Assembly (NCBI GenBank): GCA_028287745.1
Contig: JAQBPB010000108.1
Span: 1 to 33,765 of the forward strand
Reading direction: 5' to 3'
Length of the DNA stretch: 33,765 bases
From: Chloroflexota bacterium
Lineage (GTDB): Bacteria > Chloroflexota > Chloroflexia > Chloroheliales > Chloroheliaceae
A model generated the notes under the pieces. It made no database searches. It was not told the origin of the DNA and saw nothing but the letters and a program-made list of their open reading frames with translations. This document shows, in pieces, positions 17,158 to 23,751 of this stretch. Each line of letters starts with the position of its first letter. Positions within the stretch are counted from its first letter, which is position 1. The translations under genes were made by a program, and so were the position numbers.

Positions 17158-17670
17158 TTATTTACGCGGCAGCGGGACACTATACTGGTCGTAGTTGAAA
17201 GTATAGGGGCCGCTGCCAGCCGGTACGGAAAAGACAAAAGTCGCCTGGTTGGCAGGCTTTTTGCCCGGTCCTCCACTTAGCGGGAAGGATGTATCAACCG
17301 TGTAATAGGTCAATTTTTTCGCGTTGTTCTTCAGGTAAACTTCACCTGACTCACTGGCCCGCAAATGCTCCTTGAAGTCACGGTCAAAAGCAACGGTTAC
17401 TGCCAGCAACTGCTGCCCATTCTGGGGTTTGGTCGGGTAGCGCCCAACCCCGGTGAAGGAGGTGGGGCTATCCACCTTGACGATTTTAAGGGTCTTGACC
17501 AGGTCTTTTTTGTCGGACTTGGCCTGGTTCTTCGCGCTTACTTCCGGGTTGCCGGCGAGCGACACGGTCAACAGCAGGGCGACCAGGGCCAGGCTGCCCA
17601 ACCCGGCCAGGAACAGTCCCAGGTTGGTGCGGCGGCCTTTCAAAACCGGCTTGGACTTATTGTGTAACAT
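17158..17670 (-). CDS. Membrane-anchored or secreted hypothetical protein, 170 residues
   Basis: ATG 17670 is preceded by AAGGAG at 8 bases. A basic N-terminus and a hydrophobic segment (about 18-38) form a signal anchor or signal peptide. The remaining approximately 130 residues look like a beta-sandwich (GQQLLAVTVAFDRDF, GEVYLKNNAKKLTYYTVD, ATFVFSVPAGSGPYTF), loosely resembling DUF4352-type extracellular immunoglobulin-like domains; I cannot assign a family firmly. It lies 21 bases downstream of the GH113-like gene on the same strand, so the two are probably co-transcribed and may act in the same extracellular process. Confidence 0.72.
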   Translation of the reverse strand: MLHNKSKPVLKGRRTNLGLFLAGLGSLALVALLLTVSLAGNPEVSAKNQAKSDKKDLVKTLKIVKVDSPTSFTGVGRYPTKPQNGQQLLAVTVAFDRDFKEHLRASESGEVYLKNNAKKLTYYTVDTSFPLSGGPGKKPANQATFVFSVPAGSGPYTFNYDQYSVPLPRK

Positions 17671-17691
17671 CTTACCTTCTCCTTCGTCTAA

Positions 17692-19605
17692 CTAGTTTTG
17701 TAAGTTAACCTGGACCGAGTTAGTCGCAATTACTTTGCCGCTCGTGTCTTTTGCCTCAAACTTAATGGTATAGGGGCCTTTTCCATTCCAGGTCCACTGA
17801 CCGGTGTTGACCGTGGTTTCCTTATGCGCCCCTTCGTTCATCTGGTCTACCATCGGGCCGGACTGCTTCCCGTTATCCACCGACCATGTCATGGTGTATT
17901 TGCTCAGGTCAAGGTCGTTGACTTTGGCTTTAATGGTCTGAATACCCTGCAAAGTCACGCCCGGGCTGGGCCACCAGATAGCCAGGGTGTACTGGCTGGG
18001 AGCCGGGGTTGCGGTCGGGGCCGGGGTCGCCGTAGGCACCGGCGTTGCGGTTGGCCCGGCGGCCGGGGTCGCGGTAGCCGCAGGCGTGGCGGTCCTGGTC
18101 GGGGTCGGCGTCGCGGTCGCGACCGGTGGCGGAGTCCCGGCGGTCAGGGCGAAGCTTGCGGCATTGGAAGACCAGGTGTAGTTAGCGCTCCAATCGTTTT
18201 TGAAAACCCCTATGCTCAGGGTGTACTGTCCGAGGGCCTGGCTGGCCGGTGACACCCAGTTAAAGCTAAAGGTGCGGGTTTCGTTGGCGGCAAAGGTCTG
18301 GTTATTGGCTACCTGCTGGTAGACCCGGTTGCCCGCGCTATCGTAAACTTCCATATCAATAATGACCGTAGCTGCTGCGGTCGCTTTGATATTGGCGTTC
18401 AGGGCGAAGATCGTGCCGGGCGCCGCGCTGGCAGGGGCCACGCTGGACGAAGTCAGCAAGAAGGCCGGGGCAGTCGTGCCGGTACTGGTAGCGCCGGTGC
18501 CAAAGACCGTCCGCATGGTATTCTGGGCCGGTTTATTCTGGACCTCGAACATGGTGTCACCGGTTCCGCAGCAGTTCGGGTCGGTCTTCCAGGCCCAATA
18601 TTGAATACCGGCGAACCAGGAGTAATTGCTCCAGTACTGCGTCAGCGCTTCAAAGGCGTTAACCTGTTCCTGGGCGTTATAGTTACCCTGGTGCATGTAA
18701 TCCCAGGGGTTAATGGCCGCCCCGTCCACTGAACGGTAGCCGACTTCGGTAAACAACACCGGCTTGCCAATAGATTGCTGGAAAGGCTGGATTTTAGCGG
18801 TGTTCCAGTTGTTCCAGGCGTTCATCATGTCGGAAACGCTGGGGTTGTTGTAGTTCGCCAGGCCGAAGTAGGCCGAAATCCCGATGAAATCCAGGGCATC
18901 CCAGAAGTTAATATGCGGGAATTCTTCGGTAAAGAAGCTGCCGCCCCAGTTGGCGCTATAGGTCAGCAGGCCGGTGTAGCGCTGGCGGACCTGGCTGATC
19001 ATATTGCGCCAGCGCTGGGTATTATCGGCATTGGATGTATAGGTAGCCATAGAAATCAATTCGGCGCCTACGACCAGTTGTTCAATTTTGTTTTGCTGTG
19101 AGAGGGTAGCGTAATAGTTAAGCATCGCGCCGTAATTGTTGTACCAGCTATCCCTATCGCCCGGATTGATATTAGCCCGCCACTGGCCGTCCTGGGGGTC
19201 CAGGTGCAACTTCAAGGATACCTTGAGGCCCAGCGAATGAGCTTTTGTGGTGGCGTGGGCAATAGACGCATCGGTTGGGGCATAGGGCGCCCGGTAGATG
19301 TTGGTCGAATAAATATTATCTTGCTGGAGCGGAACTACGATTGTAATATAGTTAGCATTAGTCTGTTTAGCCTGGTCAATAGAAGCATCAGAGGCGGCGC
19401 CGTTTAAGTCATTAGGGCCTGTCGCCTGGAAGGTAACCCCTTTTTGCCAATTTGCGATATTTGAGGCGGCCTGGGCCTGGGCCGGTTTGGCCGGGTTGGC
19501 TGAGAGCAACAAAGCCAGACCCAGGCAACCGCATAACAGGTAGAATACACCCAGCTTGCCCAACCGGTTACTCGCAAAAGGGGCTTTAATACTTGATAAA
19601 GTCAT
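17692..19605 (-). CDS. Secreted GH113-like glycoside hydrolase with two accessory beta domains
   Basis: The 637-residue protein starts at ATG 19605 (AGGAG 10 bases upstream) with a signal peptide ending near AQAQA (42-46). Residues about 50-370 match the GH113 TIM-barrel family, known for beta-mannanase activity. Glu182 in VGAELISMA is the probable acid/base and Glu287 in LFTEVGYRS the probable nucleophile. Residues about 385-490 form a beta-sandwich domain also found in the GT39-like protein encoded at 23752. A Thr/Pro/Ala linker (about 492-540) leads to a C-terminal immunoglobulin-like domain (WWPSPGVTLQG...). It likely cleaves an extracellular polysaccharide, possibly a mannan; substrate is inferred from family only. 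Confidence 0.88.
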   Translation of the reverse strand: MTLSSIKAPFASNRLGKLGVFYLLCGCLGLALLLSANPAKPAQAQAASNIANWQKGVTFQATGPNDLNGAASDASIDQAKQTNANYITIVVPLQQDNIYSTNIYRAPYAPTDASIAHATTKAHSLGLKVSLKLHLDPQDGQWRANINPGDRDSWYNNYGAMLNYYATLSQQNKIEQLVVGAELISMATYTSNADNTQRWRNMISQVRQRYTGLLTYSANWGGSFFTEEFPHINFWDALDFIGISAYFGLANYNNPSVSDMMNAWNNWNTAKIQPFQQSIGKPVLFTEVGYRSVDGAAINPWDYMHQGNYNAQEQVNAFEALTQYWSNYSWFAGIQYWAWKTDPNCCGTGDTMFEVQNKPAQNTMRTVFGTGATSTGTTAPAFLLTSSSVAPASAAPGTIFALNANIKATAAATVIIDMEVYDSAGNRVYQQVANNQTFAANETRTFSFNWVSPASQALGQYTLSIGVFKNDWSANYTWSSNAASFALTAGTPPPVATATPTPTRTATPAATATPAAGPTATPVPTATPAPTATPAPSQYTLAIWWPSPGVTLQGIQTIKAKVNDLDLSKYTMTWSVDNGKQSGPMVDQMNEGAHKETTVNTGQWTWNGKGPYTIKFEAKDTSGKVIATNSVQVNLQN

Positions 19606-20119
19606 AGCTTGAAAGCTCCTGAACTAGAATTATGGATAAAAGTAAAGCCTCATCCGGTAGTAGGTTACGGTTTTATCAGTTCAGCCATCCCGGCCTGCCG
19701 GTGGCGGCGTCCGGTGGGAGCCGGTTGCCAGGTAGCGGAAGCGATAAATTTTTTAATAAAAACTTTCCGAGTTTCTATAGAAGAAATACCCGTCACCGGC
19801 GTTAGCTGGTTAAATAACCAACAAACTATTTCTCGATAGAAAACGGTAAGCCCGGCGAATTACCGGACAACCAAAAAAAATTCCTGTGTGTAGGGGGGCT
19901 AAACAGGGGAGCATTTAGCTTAGTGCAATATTTATGCCATTGTGTTAAAGGAATTTAGTCAGAAATAAACTATTTGCTATATATGAATAAAAATAAGTTT
20001 ATATAATTGGACCTATTGCTAAGGAGGAGCAGTTGTAGTAATGTTATATAGCTACAATCTAACATTTAGCGTAAGCATGAATTTAGATTAGATTTTAGTA
20101 AAAGGTTATTAAAATTACG

Positions 20120-20135
20120 AAAGTACCAGTACTTT
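20120..20135. promoter_or_regulatory. Inverted repeat overlapping the first sigma-54-like site
   Basis: AAAGTAC (20120-20126) and GTACTTT (20129-20135) form a perfect 7-bp inverted repeat with a 2-base spacer, directly abutting the -24 element. It is a plausible operator. Confidence 0.4.
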
Positions 20136-20151
20136 TGGTACGATACTTGCT
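20136..20151 (+). promoter_or_regulatory. Sigma-54-type promoter sequence 1
   Basis: TGGTACGATACTTGCT fits the -24/-12 consensus TGGCACG-N4-TTGCW with the invariant GG and GC at the correct spacing. It points toward the glycosyltransferase operon, about 850 bases away. Confidence 0.45.
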
Positions 20152-20234
20152 CTACTATTGATGTATTGTTAAATATAAAGGTTCGTAAGCCTGTCTGAAG
20201 GTATTTCGAGTAAAAGCATTGTAAAACTTACTTT

Positions 20235-20250
20235 TGGCACGAAATATGCT
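20235..20250 (+). promoter_or_regulatory. Sigma-54-type promoter sequence 2
   Basis: TGGCACGAAATATGCT fits the same consensus, with a perfect -24 half and ATGC at -12. It shares 18 of 23 bases with site 1 (from TACTTTTGG onward) and lies 99 bases downstream of it in the same orientation. Confidence 0.45.
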
Positions 20251-20520
20251 TTTGATTGACAAACATTGGAACTAAGGTTGCTGGTCAGAGCTACCGAGGA
20301 ACCAGTCTTTAAAAAAGGTAGATATACCGCTACTACTTATCCACATTCAGGCGCTCCTTATGCTTAATGTCGGTAAAGTGTGTCTTTTAAAGGGTTTGAT
20401 CCAGGTTACAACCTAACCAGGAACAAAAAGACAGTTTTACTCTCTCTTTACGGGAAGTTTACAAACTGAATTAAAATCTCAATGACGAGCATCTAAACGA
20501 AAATTTAGGACAATTAATTA

Positions 20521-20670
20521 GTGTTATTGTTGGTGGGGCAGGCAACTGCTGAACTGGTAATAGCAGGTTTATTAGTTTTGCTCACCTGCCTTCTGGCGTT
20601 GCTAGCAGGGGGGCTGCCGGTGATACCGGAGGTAGGGTGTAAACGTTTAGTGCTTAAACTATGTAGTTAA
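20521..20670 (+). CDS. Possible small single-pass membrane peptide, 49 residues
   Basis: A GTG at 20521 opens a 49-codon frame ending in TAA at 20668-20670. Its product has one long hydrophobic stretch (LVIAGLLVLLTCLLALLAGG) followed by a basic tail (CKRLVLK), as in a single-pass small membrane protein with its C-terminus in the cytoplasm. The ribosome site is weak (AGGA, about 11 bases upstream). It lies downstream of the two sigma-54-like sites. I recognise no family, and it could be a chance frame. Confidence 0.35.
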   Translation: MLLLVGQATAELVIAGLLVLLTCLLALLAGGLPVIPEVGCKRLVLKLCS

Positions 20671-20696
20671 ACTTTGTAGTCCAATTGGGAATTTAA

Positions 20697-20732
20697 GCCT
20701 GAACCAGTTGCAGGGGAGCTGCTGGTTCAGGC
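20697..20732. promoter_or_regulatory. 11-bp perfect hairpin
   Basis: GCCTGAACCAG (20697-20707) pairs with CTGGTTCAGGC (20722-20732) around a 14-base loop. There is no T-run after it on the plus strand, so it is not a typical terminator. It lies 27 bases after the possible small peptide gene and may be a leader or mRNA-stability structure. Confidence 0.4.
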
Positions 20733-21002
20733 CCAGAGAATGAGTAGTCGGTCAGGGCCACTCTTGCTCAAGGTCCTCGTATGCTATTGCTGTGGAAGGC
20801 GCGGCATTTCGAGGTTGTATTATTATACGCAAAAATTGTGTCCAGGTAAACAGCAAAAGCTGTTAACTTACCATTAGTTTTGCGGCCTTGCTGCTACTCT
20901 TCCTCTACAAACTCCCATTATCACATTAACCGAAGTAAACATCGTCCGGGTTGGTATTCTACCTGGAGGATTTGCCCTGGGAATTTTTGGAGGAACTGAG
21001 CC

Positions 21003-21818
21003 ATGGTTAGATCATTAGTTGTCATTCCTACTTATAATGAACGCGAAAACATTTCCCGGTTGGTGGAAGAAATCCAGCAGCAGGGGCCCCATTTTGACAT
21101 CCTCATCGTTGATGATAATTCCCCCGACGGAACCGGGGAGCTGGCCGATGAACTGGCCGCCAATTCCAATGGGCGTATCCAGGTATTGCACCGGGCCGGT
21201 AAATTGGGCCTGGGCACAGCTTACCTGGACGGCTTCAAGTACGGCCTGCAAAAAGGTTACGACTACCTTTTTGAAATGGATGCCGATTTTTCACACCAAC
21301 CCAAGTACTTGCCGGAACTGTTGGCCGCCGCCCGCACCAGCGGCGTGGCTATCGGCTCCCGGCTGGTTCCCGGCGGTGGTGTAACCGGCTGGGCCTGGTA
21401 CCGCAAGCTGATTAGCCGTGGCGGTAGCCTTTATTCTCGCACTGTTTTAGGTCTAAAAGTTCATGACTGCACCGGCGGCTTCAAATGCTTCTCCCGGGCC
21501 GCTCTTCAAATTCTCAATCTCCCGGAGCAGGTCCGTTCGACCGGTTACGGTTTCCAGATAGAAGTAAACAGCCTGTGCGAGTGGAACGGCTTCAAAATCA
21601 CTGAAGTACCGATTATTTTCCCTGACCGCACCCTGGGCAAGAGCAAAATGAGCAGCAAGATTTTCCTGGAAGCCCTGGTGATGGTCTGGAAACTCCGCGC
21701 TACCAAAGCCGAGCGCCTGGTGGCTTCGCCAACTTTTGACACCCAGGCCGCCGCTGATGGCGGGCAATTTGAAAGTTCTTCGGCCGCCGATGCCGGGTTC
21801 ACTACCAGGAGAGGGTAA
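21003..21818 (+). CDS. Polyprenyl-phosphate mannose/glucose synthase (DPM1-like GT2)
   Basis: The 271-residue protein starts at ATG 21003 with GGAGG 9 bases upstream. It is a soluble GT2 glycosyltransferase of the dolichol-phosphate mannose synthase type: VVIPTYNERENI at the start, VDDNSPDGT (36-44), DAD at 93-95 for metal and nucleotide-sugar binding, GSRLVPGGG, and the CTGGFKCFSR acceptor-site motif. No C-terminal membrane segments follow, as in short-form enzymes. It should transfer a sugar from an NDP-sugar to polyprenyl phosphate on the inner membrane face. The next gene (GtrA) overlaps by one base, and GT-C enzymes that use such donors lie downstream. The sugar (mannose, glucose or other) is not determined. 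Confidence 0.93.
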   Translation: MVRSLVVIPTYNERENISRLVEEIQQQGPHFDILIVDDNSPDGTGELADELAANSNGRIQVLHRAGKLGLGTAYLDGFKYGLQKGYDYLFEMDADFSHQPKYLPELLAAARTSGVAIGSRLVPGGGVTGWAWYRKLISRGGSLYSRTVLGLKVHDCTGGFKCFSRAALQILNLPEQVRSTGYGFQIEVNSLCEWNGFKITEVPIIFPDRTLGKSKMSSKIFLEALVMVWKLRATKAERLVASPTFDTQAAADGGQFESSSAADAGFTTRRG

Positions 21819-22297
21819 TGAGCAGTCTTAAACGGATTGTTCCCACTTTCGGCCGATTTTTGGCTGTTGGCCTGAGTGGAACAATCGTAAACCTGGTCCT
21901 GCTGTGGTTCCTGGTCAACCTGGGAATGGACCACTTCCTGGCCGCTCTGCTGGCGACTGAATTTTCCATTATCAATAACTTTTTCTGGAATGATCAGTGG
22001 ACCTTTAAGCAGGAAAGCGGCCGGCACCATTCAATCCTGGTCCGTTTTCTCCGGTTCCAGGCTGTAGCCAGTATCACCGCTGTAATGACCCTGGGCCTGT
22101 TCAGCCTTTTCTATCAGGGTTTGAAAATTCATTACCTGCTGGCACAGTTCTGCGCTATCGGATCTGCGACCCTGGTTAACTTTTCCATCAACGGATGGCT
22201 GACCTGGGGCCTGTTCGCACCTGCCCGGGTAGCACTGGCTTCAATAAGCGGGCCAATCACCAACGTGAAAATTGTCAAGGAGATCGAAGAATGTTAA
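21818..22297 (+). CDS. GtrA family membrane protein
   Basis: The 159-residue protein has about four membrane segments and family signatures FGRFLAVGLSGTIVNL and NNFFWNDQWTF, with a C-terminal FSINGWLTWG. GtrA-like proteins are thought to help flip polyprenyl-phosphate sugars across the membrane. The start codon overlaps the stop of the DPM1-like gene (TAATG), with GGAGAGGG just upstream, and its own stop overlaps the start of the next gene. This tight coupling supports a shared role: one gene makes the lipid-linked sugar and this one presents it outside. Confidence 0.92.
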   Translation: MSSLKRIVPTFGRFLAVGLSGTIVNLVLLWFLVNLGMDHFLAALLATEFSIINNFFWNDQWTFKQESGRHHSILVRFLRFQAVASITAVMTLGLFSLFYQGLKIHYLLAQFCAIGSATLVNFSINGWLTWGLFAPARVALASISGPITNVKIVKEIEEC

Positions 22298-23562
22298 ACA
22301 CCATCGTGCTGGTGGTCAGCCTTATACTGATTGGGCAGGCTGCCCTCTCGCTGTACTTAAGCCTTTACACCTGGATGACTCCGGCCCGCTTCCGCAAGAC
22401 TCAGGCACCGGCTACTTTCGAAGAGCCGCAATTGACCTTTACGGCCCTACTGCCCTGCCGTCACGAAGAGAAGGTTATCCGGCAGACCATTGGCAAAATT
22501 GCCAAGGTCAACTATCCCAGCAACAAGCTTGAAATTATTGTCGTAACCGCCGCCGATGATGTTGACACCATTGAGCAGGCTTACCTGGGGGCGCGCGACT
22601 TTCCGACCCACAATATTCGCATCGTTACTTTCACCGACGGCCCGATCAACAAGCCTCACGGCTTGAACGTAGCCCTCGGCCAGTCCAGCGGCCAGGTGGT
22701 CACCATCTTTGACGCCGAAGACGACGTGCATCCTGACATCTTCAACGTGACCAATACCGTTATGCTGCGGGAAAAAGTCCGGGTGGTCCAGTGCGGCGTG
22801 CAGCTGATGAACTTCCAATCGCACTGGTACGCCATCCATAACGTGCTGGAGTACTACTTCTGGTTCAAATCTCGCCTGCACTTCCACTCGGAAGTCGGCA
22901 TGATCCCGCTGGGCGGCAACACCGTCTTTATGAACCGGCGCTTGCTGAACGAAATCGGCGGCTGGGACGAGAATTGTCTGACCGAGGACGCCGACATCGG
23001 TATCCGTCTGAGCGCCCGGGGCGAACCTATCCGCGTAATCTACGACCCGATCCACGCTACCCGTGAGGAAACCCCGGATACCCTGGGCAGCTTCATCAAA
23101 CAGCGCACTCGCTGGCACCAGGGCTTTATCCAGGTCCTGCGCAAAGGCGAATGGCGGCAGCTGCCGAACCGGGGACAGCGCATCCTGGCCTTCTACACGC
23201 TGGTCTATCCGCTGGTCCAGGGGGCCTTTACAATGCTGTGGCCTTTCAGCCTGTTACTGATGGTGTTCTCAAAACTCTCAGTGCCGGTGGCAATGGTTTC
23301 CTACGGCGCCCTGTACCTGATGGGTTTCAACCTGCTCTTTAGCCTTTTAGCCCTGATGGAATTCTGCAAGAGCTACAAGCTCAAATTACCTCTCCGGACT
23401 TACCCGGTAGCGGCCCTCGGCTTTATACCCTTCCAGCTTGTGCTGGGCATCAGCGCCCTGCGGGCGGTATGGCGGGTATTCCTGGGCCAGCAGAACTGGG
23501 AAAAGACCCATCACAAAGGTGCGCATCGCGCCGAAGTGGTGGAAGCGAACGACATCATCTAG
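22291..23562 (+). CDS. Processive-type membrane glycosyltransferase, GT2 (cellulose/chitin synthase-like)
   Basis: The start is taken as ATG 22291 (AAGGAG 8 bases upstream), giving 423 residues; a longer frame from 22195 would run deep into gtrA and lacks a start signal. One N-terminal membrane helix (about 4-27) precedes the GT2 domain, and about three helices follow (about 298-395). Catalytic motifs are complete for a processive synthase: ALLPCRHEE, DAED at 141-144, TED at 231-233 and QRTRW at 271-275. No PilZ domain is present, so direct c-di-GMP control is not expected. It probably builds and extrudes a linear beta-linked polysaccharide from an NDP-sugar; product unknown. It overlaps the GtrA gene by 7 bases. 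Confidence 0.92.
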   Translation: MLNTIVLVVSLILIGQAALSLYLSLYTWMTPARFRKTQAPATFEEPQLTFTALLPCRHEEKVIRQTIGKIAKVNYPSNKLEIIVVTAADDVDTIEQAYLGARDFPTHNIRIVTFTDGPINKPHGLNVALGQSSGQVVTIFDAEDDVHPDIFNVTNTVMLREKVRVVQCGVQLMNFQSHWYAIHNVLEYYFWFKSRLHFHSEVGMIPLGGNTVFMNRRLLNEIGGWDENCLTEDADIGIRLSARGEPIRVIYDPIHATREETPDTLGSFIKQRTRWHQGFIQVLRKGEWRQLPNRGQRILAFYTLVYPLVQGAFTMLWPFSLLLMVFSKLSVPVAMVSYGALYLMGFNLLFSLLALMEFCKSYKLKLPLRTYPVAALGFIPFQLVLGISALRAVWRVFLGQQNWEKTHHKGAHRAEVVEANDII

Positions 23563-23583
23563 TTTCTGGTTTCCGGTTAATCA

Positions 23584-23609
23584 GAGGTGGGAACGGCCAT
23601 TCCCACCTC
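23584..23609. promoter_or_regulatory. Intergenic hairpin between GT2 and GT39-like genes
   Basis: GAGGTGGGAA (23584-23593) pairs perfectly with TTCCCACCTC (23600-23609) around a 6-base loop. It is not followed by a T-run, so it is more likely an mRNA processing or stability element within the operon than a terminator. Confidence 0.5.
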
Positions 23610-23751
23610 CGGTTCGCCGGGAGTACCCAAAACCAGGACCGGATAAAGCAACTGTAACAAAAGGTCGGGCCCCCGCTACCAGAAACCGGGTCCCGGCACT
23701 CCAGGAAACGACTGACGACAAAAACCAGAAACTATTTAAGAGGTAACCGAA

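Larger units (their letters stand above)
19606..21002. other. Long gene-poor intergenic region
   Basis: This is the largest gap in the window. Between 19672 and 19748 there is a GC-rich block closed by TTTATC/GATAAA, directly upstream of the GH113-like gene, which could be a structured leader. From about 19840 to 20520 the DNA is AT-rich and holds two sigma-54-type sequences. From 20521 there is a possible 49-residue membrane peptide gene and then a hairpin at 20697-20732. No RNA gene was recognised. Confidence 0.5.

Noticed and set aside
17987..18181. Val/Gly/Ala-rich plus-strand frame
   Set aside because: It is the antisense of the Thr/Pro/Ala linker of the GH113-like protein.
19640..19735. 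c-di-GMP-I riboswitch on the plus strand
   Set aside because: A 3' half-like sequence is visible, but the conserved CACGCACAGGGCAAACC-type 5' half is missing and no plus-strand gene lies near.
20041..20091. 16-codon frame after AAGGAGG
   Set aside because: It is very short, the spacing from the ribosome-site-like sequence is too long, and nothing supports translation.
22447..23118. 223-codon minus-strand frame inside the GT2 gene
   Set aside because: It overlaps a complete glycosyltransferase with all catalytic motifs, and arises from GC-rich codon bias.
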